Source of the DNA: Roseibaca calidilacus
GTDB lineage: Bacteria > Pseudomonadota > Alphaproteobacteria > Rhodobacterales > Rhodobacteraceae
Length of the DNA: 64,000 bases
Assembly (NCBI RefSeq): GCF_001517585.1
Contig: NZ_FBYC01000001.1
Location: 1 to 64,000, forward strand
Reading direction: 5' to 3'
Shown here: piece by piece, positions 22,201 through 34,200 of the stretch
Numbering within the stretch: the first letter of the stretch is position 1
How the letters are laid out: the number at the start of each line of letters is the position of its first letter
The notes under the pieces: generated by a model
Database searches by the model: none
What the model was told of the DNA's origin: nothing
What the model saw: the letters and a program-made list of their open reading frames with translations, nothing else
Program-made: the position numbers and the translations under genes

Positions 22201-25200
22201 CCGGCGATATCGTGACGACCGCCACGGGCGCTGCTTACTCTGCTACGGGCGCACAATTCGGGATCGTAACAGGCTGGGATCACACAACCGGCGTCCTGAC
22301 CCTTTTCGCGCCGTCTGGCAGCATCACGGGCGGCACGATCAATGTCTTCGATGCAGATCGCAAACTGGCCAAGGTGAATTCCGCAACGGGCGCGGTCGAT
22401 TCTTCGGGCAATTGGTTCGACATCATGTCGGCCTCTGCGCCACAGAACCAGGTTCAGCTGATCGAAACCTCGGTGGCGCAGACCGGGCTCGACATCACGC
22501 GCATCCTTGGCCCGGATGACCGGATCACAGTCTATGATGGCAGCACCCGCATCTGGACGGGCGATGTCACCGCCGCCGACATGACGCGCGACGTCGCCAA
22601 TCCCAAAGATGTGGTCCTGACCGCCAGCACCGTTGCAGGTGGGTTCGGAGCCTCGGATGAGAATAGCAGCATCAGCTTCGACCGGGTCGTCAGTTTTGAG
22701 GACGGCACCAACGCCACCATGGGGGCGTTGGGGCAATTGGCCGGGCCGGAGGCAGAAAGTGTCACCATCACGGGCGTGCCCAAGTCTGCCCAGCAACCCG
22801 ATCTGAGCACGCGGTATCAGATCACCTTTGACGGCGATCCGCTGACAAGCGCAGTGGGTGGCTATCTGCTCGATGATCAAGGACGCTGGTTCCGGGTGGA
22901 CCGCTACGAAAGCGGCTCTGCATGGATCACCCCCGTGGGGCATGCGGCAGCCCCCGTGGCAGGCGGCGCGCTTCATACGCCGGTCTTTGATGTGGCTACG
23001 TCGCCGGCTCCGTCGACCGTCGACCTTGGCTTCAAAGGCAGCGTCCAGCGTGTGACTGTCACCGGCGCGCCGGTCGGCCCATGGCTCGAGACGCTGCGCC
23101 TGATCAAGAATGGTGCCGACTGGTTCGAGATCCGGGGTTTCGATCCGGTGGCGAACACCATCGATCTGATCCCGCTTAATGGCTCGGCAACGGTCAATAC
23201 GGCCGAAACTCTCAAGGTTGCGGCAATCTCGGACCTGCTTGGCGGGCTTCGCGCTGCGCCCGAGATCTTGGCCGATCAGGCGGGTCTTTCTGTCGGTGTC
23301 TCGGCCGCGACCGCGCCGGTATCGCGTGCGCTAGACACCGATCATGTCATCCCGTCTGGCAGCACGTTCGATGTGCGCCTGGCAGATGATGCCGCGGCCT
23401 TCACCGCGGCGGATCTGAACAAGGTCTTCTTGGATGCGGACGGGCGGGCCTATCGCCTTGTCGCGATTGACGGCGACGGGTTGGGCGGCGAACTGGTTGC
23501 ACAATGGGCCAAGTCTACGGGCAGCGCCCCGACCGACGTCCCCACGGGGCTTCTGCGCCCCATAGCGCTGGATGTGGCGCGCACCGAACCGACATCGGAG
23601 GGCGGGCTGGCGGCGCAGCGTGTCTTCTTTGCCGACAGCGGCGCGCCTTTGGGGGATTGGACAACACAGGTCGTCGCTGATGGCGAGGCCCTGCGCCTGA
23701 GCGATGGCACGAACGATTTCATCGTCTTGTCTGTCGATACGACAAACGGCTCTGCCGTTCTGCGCGCCGTGGATGGCCTGTCGACCGTGGCTTCGCCTTC
23801 GACGCTGAGCTTCGGGTCGGATACGGGCTATGCCCGCTTGCCGCTGTTTGCAGGCGACCTGACGGTAACGGCGGTCAAACCTGCAAAGCCACAGGTCTTT
23901 GCGACGGGCGACACCTCCGCGCTGACGGGTGATGGGCTGCGGGTGCTGGAGATCACCGCCGATCCGACCACGGGGGCGGTCAATTCGCTCGTGTCCTCGA
24001 ACATCCTGACCCGGATCGCGGGCGGCAGCCTGCAGGGGTCGGCCGTCGGGGCGGGGACGGATACCGGCCTTCTGCTCGATGGCAATGCCGCACAGTTCCA
24101 GCCGACGCGCAGCAACGTCAGCTATCATGTGCTTGGCACCGCTGCGGATGTGGTCGGCGGGTCCGATTGGCTGCAGCTGACGCTGACTGTCGTGAATGAC
24201 GATCCCACCGGAGATTGGGCGTTGGTCATGGTGGACAATACGCCCGACCCCGTGACGGAACCGCCGCTTACGGCCTACATATCCGGCGGCCAGACCTTCG
24301 ATCTGACCCCGGCCCAGATCGACACCTTGCTTGCCGGGCTTGCGAGCGGTCTTGACTTACACCTTGTACGCGAGACCACCGGGGAAAGCGACCCGCGCGT
24401 TTCGGTTGCTGTCGACCTGTCCACGGTGGTGGCCAGCTTCACAACCCGCGGTATTACCACCGACGAACTGATCGAAACCACGGCGGGCCTGCGCTACCTC
24501 GTCGGCTCCGGGGACGAGATCGAGATCCTCAGCGTTCCCTTCGCGGACCTGTCTACGATCCTCACGGGCGACGCCACGGCCTTCACGATCACCGGGCTAT
24601 CGAAGCGCGACCTGACCGCGCTTGCGGCTCCGACGAACGGCTTTGCGGCACCCACGGCCTTCTCGTCGAGCAATGTCAATCTTCTCACTCTGGAGGGTGA
24701 GCACACACTTGGCGCGGGCCTTGCGATCGAGGATGCGAAATCCGGCGCACGGGGTATCGTCCTTGACGCCGTGACCAGCGGGACCGGTCAAAACACGATC
24801 ACCACTGTTCTGGTGCAGCGTCTCGGCGACGTTGGTTTTGCCACCACCGATGCCCTGCGCGCGGTGGCCGACGACATCCGCTATGTCGCGGACATGAGCG
24901 CCAGCTTCGGCGTCTTCCTGCCCGTGGTCGCGAGTGTCGGCTCGGGCACAGACGCGGTTGGCATCCTGTCGGGCCGTGCCGGGCTGGATGGGGCGAGTTT
25001 CTCGGCGCCCGAATTGCGCGTGCCGACGACGCTTGTCGAGTTCCTGCAGGAAAAATTCAACGATGCGCTCGACGCCCTGCCGTCCGCCAATCAGCTGGGT
25101 GATCTGTCGAAACTCTCCTACGCCGATGTGATCGGTGGGATCACGACCGCCATTGACGTGCTCTTTGGAGAAGACGGTCAGGCAGGTCTGATCGATCAGC

Positions 25201-28200
25201 CCATTCCCTTTGTCGGCAAATCCTTGGGCGAGCTTCTGGGGCTCGATGGTGTCCGGCAGCTGATTGCAGATCTGAAATCGTCGGGCGCACAGTCGCTCGA
25301 CCGGATCGAGGTGGCGCTGACCGAGGCGCTTGTACCCTTTGGCGCCACGGTATCCGTGGCCTTCACGCCCGTGACCGAGGCGGGCCAGAGTGGCCCGACC
25401 AAGATGAAGGCTGCGATCTCGATCACCGGCATGACCCTGTCGGAGTCTGTCCGGATCGACGTGCATGACAGCGATCTCGAGGCGACGCTGGGTGTCGACC
25501 TGGGGCCGTTGAGCTTTGCCGGCGGTGCCGAGGCGACCGTCGCGGCAAACGCACAATTCGCCTTCGACCTGCTCTTCGGGATCGATCCGAATGCGCCGGT
25601 AACAAGCGAGCCCAATTTCCAGGTTCTGGTGGGCGATGGCAGCGGTTTCGGCGTCGAGCTGACGAAATTCGACCTCAAGCCGGTCGGTTCCAGCACCATC
25701 GATTTCGGCTTTGCCGAGGGCACGGTGAGCCTGGGCGAAACCGCCAAGATCTCGCTTGATGCGGGCACCATGTCGGTGCGCGACATCGACACGACCGGTG
25801 GCAGCGAGGATCTTGAGGCGCTGGTTGGAAAAACCCTGACGCAGGGCACGGCGCTCTTCCGAGTGCTGGCTTTCCAAAACGATGCCGAAACGGATAAAGG
25901 CACGCTCTTGCTCAAGCGCCTGTCGGGTGTGCCGAGCGTTGACGACACCAGCAATGCGCTGGTCGAGTATAAGGTCACCGACGCAAGTTTCGGCAACCGC
26001 ATCCATAAAATTGGCAGCGATTTCGTCTTCGACCTGTGGGTCTCGGACGCGCCGAGCTACGTGGCAGATGGTAGCAGGGGCTTTGAGGGTTTCGGCAGCG
26101 GCGTCCTCAACAGCGCGCTGACGGCCGACAGTATCATCCGCATGTCCGACGGGACGTCCTTCTACCTTGAAGGGTCCAAGGTTCTGAAGAATCGCGCGGC
26201 CATCGGTGGCGGTCTTACGGTGCAATCCGCGCAATTGGACACGGACACCGGACAGGTGACCCTCACGATGAGCGACACGGTCAGCGGCGTTGTTGACGAT
26301 GACGCAATCACCATCGCAGGCCGCGAAGCAAAGGTCGTGTCGTTCAATACCGATGCGCTGATCATCGAGTTCACCGGAACGGCCACGCCAGTGGCGCAAG
26401 GTTCCGCCATTCTACGCCTGTCGGACGGCTCGTCGATGAACCTGAAGGGGGCTGCGGTATTGGCCGCGGGGCTGACCGTTCAGGGCCTGGCCTTTGACGC
26501 GGGCAGCGGGCAGGCGGTGCTGGAGATCAGCGGCGACATTCCCGACGCCATCCAGACTGGCACCGGGGTGCGCATCGCCGGTTTGGATGCGGTCGTCACC
26601 GACCTTGACCGTGCCGCGAACAGACTGACCGTGACCTTCATCGGCGAGTTGCGCCCCGTGGCACAAGGCAGTGGCATCCGGATCGATCTGCCGCTGAATG
26701 CGGGCGTCACCCAAGGCACCAGCTTTACGACTCCCGATTTCGATGTGTCCGATGCGCGGCTTGTGCACGACAGCGACACGATCCGGCTGACTTTGGTCCA
26801 GACGGGCAATGCCCTTGGCACGGCCGCCCAGATCTCAGATAACAACACCGCCCTGCGTGGCCTTCGGCTGGGCCAGATCCTGACCGCCACGTCAGGCGGC
26901 ACCACGATGCACATGCGCGTGCTGAAGGTCGATGTCGCCTCGGGGCAGGTCGATGTCCTGTGGCTGAAGGATGACGCGGTCACCCATGACGTTGCCTATA
27001 GCGGCGAGGCGCCGGAATTGTCCGTCATGCTTGACGGCGTGGATACAAGTGTCGGCGTCGCGCAGGTAACCGTCAGTGAAAAGGGCGTTACTTATCTGCT
27101 GGCCTCGAATGTCGCTGCGGATAAGCTGGACGAGATCGCCGATCAGGCCGCGGTTGATGACCGGTTGACGCTGAACGGTGTGCTCGTCGATGCCGAGGAT
27201 ATCGTCTTCTCCGTCTCCAAGCGGACGCTCTTGGTCAAATCCGCGGCCAACCCGATCGCGGCGGGCAACGCTTATGCGGTTACCGGAACGCCGCCTTCCC
27301 TTGCCGCTGGGACCGCGCTTCAGGGCGCTACACTGGAGCAGACCCCGCTGAGTTTTGCGCTGCGCGCTGTGGCACCGCCCGTGGAAGGGACAGCGGGCCG
27401 CGTCATGGCATCGGATTTTGCCGAGGGCGAAGTTCTGCGTCAGAACGGTGTGGATCTGAGCGTGTCGGGCGTCAGCGCGGCTGGCGAAATTACGCTGAAC
27501 GACGCCATTCCCGATATCGACATGCCGGTTTTCGATGTGAAATCGGGCCGCTTCATCCAGATGCAGGCCGTGGATGGCAAGACGAACGTCTACCGCGCCA
27601 CAAACCTTGCCAGCCATGCTGTCGGCGTGACGGGAACGGTCACGGCGGACGACTTCGATGCTGGCGATGTCCTGTTCCAGGACGGGGTCGAGGTGAGCGT
27701 TACCAGCGTTGACGAGACCAACGGCCAGATCACGCTCGACGGGGCGCTTGCCAATGACGCGGCACCGGTGCTGGTGGGCAAATCCGGGCGCTTTGTCATC
27801 CTCAAGTTGGTGGATGCGGAAAATCACGTCTACAGCCCCATCGCCGCCACCTATATCCCGGTCTCCTCGGCCACCGGGGTCGCGCCGCGTCTGTCGACCG
27901 TCTTCTCTGGCGCGGCTGTCTTCGCCAACCTGCCGCTCGAAATCTCGGGCGGGATAGGCGGCATTGACGTGCCGACGCTGCCGCCCCTGTCCCTCGGTTT
28001 TGATTTTGCCCTGCCGTCGCTGAATTTCGGTATTGGCGGCCTTTTGCCCGGTCTTCCCGGCCTGACGCTCCCGTCGCTGTCTGGCATCACGCTGCCCAGC
28101 CTGCCCGATTTCCCCAGCCTCTCCGCGCCGTCGCTGCCGTCCTTGCCGCCGCTGCCCGATCTGCCGGGGCTAGGTAGCTTCCCGTCCTTGCCCGATTTCA

Positions 28201-31200
28201 ACTTCGAGCTGCCCGATCTGAATTTCACCAAGTTGTTCGGGAACCTCGACATCGGCTCGTCGCTGAGCGCGCTGATCGAGTTGATCGAGACCGTGACCGA
28301 TGACGTGATCTCGCCCGAGGGGATATCGAACCGCATCCTGACCGCGCAGCTTCCGCTCTTGAACTTCTCGATTGACGAAGAGCTCGGGATCATTCCGGTC
28401 TTCCGCGTGATCAATTCGGCTGTCACCGGGCTTGATGACAACCTGCTGGAATTGCAGACGATCCTTGATCGTGAATTCGCCAAACTCGGGTTCGAGCCGG
28501 GCGATCTTAAAGACCCGAACGCCAAGCGTGTCACGGTGAAACGCGTCGATTTCGACGATCCGGACGGGGACGGTGAGCGTAACGACCTGGTGTTCGGCAT
28601 CGACATCCGCAAGGGCGCGGATGTGGCGATCGACCAGAGCATCGACATCGCCTCGCTAGTGGGCGAGATCAACGGGATCGATCCGGCCCTGGCAGACACG
28701 CTCGACAAGCTCTTCGACCTTGAAGGGACGTTTGCTGGAAAGCTCTCTGTCGGGGCGACCCTGAAGCTCAATCTTGGCCTCGACCTGAGCGATGTGCGCG
28801 CTCCGCGCGCCTTTATCGGAGAGGACTCCGGGCTGGACTTCGATCTGGGGATCGAGACCGACCATGCCGAGATGACGGCGGCATTCGATGTCGGCGGCGT
28901 TGGTGTGTCTGTCTCCACCTCGTCGGATGCCGGGCTAAAGCTGGAGATGGTCGAGAAAGACAGAGAACCGACCGAACAAGATACAAGGAAATCCTTCCTC
29001 GGGCTGACATTCGGCAACAATGGGAACGAAGGTGAGCGCAAGCTCTACCTGTCGAACGACTCGGTTGAATCTGATATCAAACCGGCCGTGACATCAGATA
29101 AACGGTTGAATGTCATCGTGCCGATCGTTGGCACCGTGGACGCTGGGGAAACCCTCGGCTCGTTTGACGCCAAGATCGTCGATTTCAACATCTCGCTCGA
29201 TCCCTCGGTGCTGATCGAAAAGAACGGATCCATCGATCCTGCAAATGATCTGTTCATTGCCAGTTACCTTGGTCGTCCGTCCGTCATCGCAGAGATCGAT
29301 GTCGAACGAACCGAAACGGCCGGATCAGAAAGCGTGAACATCGAGATCGAGCCAGTCGATCCGCTAGTCGCGAATACATTTACGCTTGTGGGTGTATCGA
29401 GTGAAAAGATCGCCGTCGACAAGGTCTTGAAGCAGGGCTCCAAGCGTTACAAAGTTACGTCGATCGACAACGGTGTTATCACGGTAGTTCCGCAGGACGA
29501 CGCACCCGACCTACAGACGCAACCGGTGACTTTCGGCCAGTTGCGTGGCGATGCCTTGCTGGCCTTGGGCTATAAGTTCGCGAAAGATTTCGGCTTCGAT
29601 GCGGCCCTGCTGCAGACCCTGGCCAATATCGCGAACCAGGAATTGTCCTTTTCTACGCTGTTCCAGCGCCTGAAGGATTTGGTCGACGGGATCGATACCG
29701 CGCTGACCGGGTTCGACGTGCCCTTCGTCGGTGAAACGCTGGCCGAACTGATGGGGATCGACGATGATCTGGGTGATACGCTGGATGACATCAAGGGCAT
29801 ACTCGATGGCCTGATTGCCGATACAACCGGTGATGCCAAACAGGCCTCTGCCGCCACCCTGGTCGAGATGTTCTACGAACGTCTACTGAAGCGTCCTGTC
29901 GGCACGACCAGTCATGACGGCGTCACCTTCGATCCGCGCTTTGTCTTTGGCAAGGATTCCACCGGTACGACGGTCGCCAAGGAGTTGGTGGTTGATCTGG
30001 AGATCAGCATTTTCGAGCTGCTGCGTCTCTATGACGTCAAGATTCCTACCAGCTTCACCCGTACGCTGCGGCCCTCTGATTATCTGCCGCGCAACGAATT
30101 GAACGCGCTGCGGGCGCTTGGGGTCGATATCGACCTCGAGATGGATCCGATCACGCTCGAATTCGGCTTCGACGCCGGGTTGACGGGCTCTTTCGGGCTG
30201 TTGATCGGCGGCACAATCGCCTCTCCGGATATCGATACCACGCTCAAGCAGGGTTCGGGCGTCTATGTAGGCATGTCGACGCGGGCCCATGTGGACGAGG
30301 CCACGCTTTCGGCCGGGTTGACCTTTGTGCCCGGTGGCCGGATCTCGGCGGGGATCCAGTCCGCATCCTTTGCGATCGATGGCGATGGCGCGGTCGAGCG
30401 GAACGGCGCAGGCGGCTTCGACGATGCGTTCTCGGACATGGCGCGGATCACCTATGCCACGACAACCGATATTGGCGAGGACGGACACTTCCAGCTTGCC
30501 GCGTCCAGCTCCGGGCGTGCGGCGCTGATCCTGCCGGTCTATTTCCCTGTGGGGGCGGCGCTCACAGGCTCGGCGAGCGTTGTCGACACCGACTTCCTCT
30601 CGGATGAAGAAGATCGCTACGCGACCTATGTGTCCGACGCGGATGACGGCTTTGGCGAACTGTCCGACTGGATCAGCGACGACGGCGCGAAGTTCGGTCG
30701 CAACGCGATCTTCATCGGCTACGACCTGAACAGCGATCCGGGCGCGGGCCTCGACCTGATCGCCAAGGACCGGCTATACTATTACGTCCCGAACCCCATG
30801 CCACAGCTTGGGCTAGGAATGTTCATCCAAGATCCGCTGCTGCTCGTGGACGGGTTGCGCGGCATTCTGGATGCGCTGGACAAGACGATCCGGCAGGCAC
30901 CGCTGTTCAAGATGGACCTGCCCTTCATCGGCGACAGCTTGCGCCGCGGGGCGTCTTTCGTCGGCTCGACTCTTGTTGATCCCGTCGATGACGCATTGGG
31001 CGATCTGCAAAACCTGATCCGCAGCGAGAAATCCAAGCGCGATGGCGAATTCACCACCGTCGACCTGCTGCAATACGCGCTATTCGACCTGTTCGAGACG
31101 ATCGAAGACGCCACAGGTGGCCGGATCGATTTCGTTGCGGCCGACGGTTCGGCCATCGTTACTTATGACGATGTGGATGTGACGCTTTCGGAGAATTTCG

Positions 31201-34200
31201 ACGATCTCCAGATCGGCATCCGTGCGATGGGTGATATCTTCGATCCGATCCGCGTCGATCTAGATGTCAGTGCCGCAGTGCCCGGTTTGCCACTGTCCTT
31301 CGGGTCGGACGCTACGATCGCCATGGGCATGTCCTATGACATGTATCTGGGCTTTGGTGTCAGTTTCATCGATGGCGAGCTTGATTTTTACATCGACACC
31401 GCCCGCGAGAACGAGCTTGTTCTTGAGGCTTATGCCGATCTGAACGACGATGCGTCCCTGCGTGCCTCGCTCGGGTTCCTCGATTTCAACGTGTCCAACA
31501 TGCTCAAGGATGGCCACAAAGAGCTGTCCGCGGCCCTGACCGTTGATCTGAAGGATCCCAACGCGGGATCGAAAGGGCGGCTCGACGATGGGCGCCTGTC
31601 CCTGATGAAAGAATTGCGCGGCGTGAAATTCCGCGATGTGGTCGACGCGCAGTTCACTGCCCGCGCGCAGGTCAGCCTTGCGCTTGTGGGGTCTTTCGGC
31701 GGTTCAACGCAGTTCCCGCGGTTCCTGACCGATTTCCACTATTCGCAGGTCTTTGCCGACATCAACCTGACCACCGGGGTCAAGCAAAGCGCTTTTGGCG
31801 GAACGCCCAACGTGGTGCTGGCCGATATGCGGCTGGATCTGGGTTCGTTCATTTCGGAATTCGCGGGTCCGATCCTGAAAGAGGTGAAGAAGATCACCGG
31901 GCCGGTTAGCGAAGCCCTCGATCCGATTACCGATCCGTTGCCAGTCGTTTCGACCTTGATGGGTGGTCCGACCTCTCTGCTCAATCTTGTCGAACAGTTC
32001 GGCGGCGCCAAAACAGCCAAGTATGTCCTGTTCTTCAAGGTCGTCAAAGGCATCATCGACCTGATCAACGCCTTGCCCAACCCGGACGATGCGAATGGCG
32101 TGATGATCCGCTTCGGGGATTACCAGATTTCCGGTGGCAATCGCGACGCAAGGAAAGCGCAGAAATACGATTATGACGCCGTCAAGAAGGAAAGCGGCAA
32201 CAAGCAGATCGACCCGATCTCGCAAGCTGGATCTGGCAAAAAGGCATCCGGAAACTCGGGCCTGCCGTCCTCGGATACCAGCAGCAAGAAGGCCTCGGCG
32301 AAATCCAAGGGCTTCCTGTCCAAGTCAAAAGCCCTCGACGGTCTTCGTTTCCCGATCCTCAATGATCCGGCAACAGCCATCGGCCTGTTCACGGGCGCAA
32401 GCAACGTGGACCTTGTCGTCTTCGACCTGCCCGAACTCTATGTCGAGGGGCGCGTCTCCACCGACATCTGGATCTGGGCGCCGTTCCTGTCGGCCACCTT
32501 CGCGGCAGGGATCTATGCCAAGGTCAACCTGAGCTTCGGCTTCGACAGCCGCGGGCTGAACCTCTTCCGCGACAGCGGCTGGAACAACCCCGAATACCTG
32601 TTCTTCGGTCTGCATGTTCGTGACTGGAACGATGACGGGTCCGAACGGATCGAGCTTCAGATCAAGTTCGACGTCACGGCCTCGGCTCAGATCGGTGGCG
32701 ATTTCATCATCATGTCGGTCAAGGCCGGAATCGCGGGCGGCATCTTTGCCACCGTGAATTTCGACATGAACGATGTCGCCAGCCGCGAAGGAACCTATGA
32801 CGGCAAGGTTTATATCGACGAACTGGCCTATATCATCCAGCGCGATCCGCTGGGCCTGTTCGACGTCAGCGCCGAGGTGCGGGCAAAGGTCTGGGCTTTC
32901 GTCGAGATCAAGCTGAAGCTTCTTTTCGTGACCGTCACGATCTTCTCAAAGAAGGCGACGCTGGTCGATGTGGTGTTGTGGAAGTTCGACTACCACAAGC
33001 ACTTCCAGTTGCAGCCGCTGGGCTATGTCAACAACGGCACGCTTTATGTGCACACCTCCGACCGCGGGGACCGGATCACCATCCACGAAACCCAGGACGG
33101 TCGGGTCATGGTGGACAATGCTGGCAATCTGCAACGCTTCGACGACGTGGTGCAGGTTGTCATCAACGGAGGCGCTGGCAATGATGAGATCATCATCGCC
33201 GACACCTTCACCCGCAAGGCGACGGTGCGGGGCGGTGCCGGGCGTGACGTTCTGATTTCCTATGCCGATGCCGAGATCATCTTCGACGGCGGCTCGGGCA
33301 ACGACCGGCTCGTGCAACTGGGCGACAGCCCGGTCACCTTCTTCGGCGGCTCGGGCGATGACGAGCTGATCGGTGGCCCTGGTGCCGACACGCTGTACGG
33401 TGGTGCGGGCAATGACATCATCTACGGTGACATCGCGGGCGCACTTTACGGAACCGAGGAAGACGACGGGTTCGGCGACGGCGACATGATCTATGGCGGC
33501 GCCGGTGACGACCTGATCTATGGTCAATACGGTGACGACACCATCTTCGGCGATGATGGCGATGATGTGCTCTTCGGTCAGGAGGGCGATGACCAGCTGA
33601 ACGCGGGCGCCGGCCGTGACGAGCTGTACGGCGGCGTAGGCCGCGACCGCCTGATGGGTGTCTCCGGCATCAACCTGCTGGTAGGCGGAAAAGACAATGA
33701 TGTGATCATCGGCGGCACGGGGGCTGACACGATCCGCTGGGTCGTGGGCGACGGAACCGATTACATCGACGGTGGAGCGGGCAGCTCTGACGTTCTCGAC
33801 TTGTATGCAGCGGAGTTCGGCGGCGGCGCGGTCGCCAAGGACAATATCGAGATCCTGAGCGGCCAAGACGGCGCGACCATCGTGAACTGGCGCGATGCGA
33901 TCCTTGAGTCCCTGACCGCCGTCAATGTCGAAACCATCGACGCCAAGACCGGGCTTCTGGAAGATGCCGTGATCGTGCGTCGGGCCGACCCGGGCGTTCA
34001 CGCCTCGCGGATCATCCTTCAGCTGGGCAGCATCTCGCCCAATGCACCGGGCGATCGCGCCACCGATCTGGTCCGTATCCTTGGCACCGACGACCCCGAC
34101 CTGCGGGATCTGGTGACATCGACCGCGGTCAGCGCGGATGAATCCACCTATCGCACGCATGTCGTGGATCCACAGGATGATCGGACCTTCTTGCAGGCGA

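Larger units (their letters stand above)
11061..30965 (+). repeat. Diverged PFVGQSL-signature modules (about nine copies)
   Basis: A recurrent signature, [IVL]P[FLGV][VILA]G[QKEDG][ST][LI] followed by a helical GL..L..(I/V)..L segment, appears near residues 1265, 2254, 3121, 3727, 4087, 4762, 5977, 7482 and 7882 (nt 11067, 14034, 16635, 18453, 19533, 21558, 25203, 29718, 30918). A degenerate copy (LPLLNFSIDEELG) is near nt 28350. Each is preceded by an amphipathic helical stretch and followed by beta-rich sequence with DLG/FG strands. Spacing varies from about 1.1 to 4.5 kb. Confidence 0.65.
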
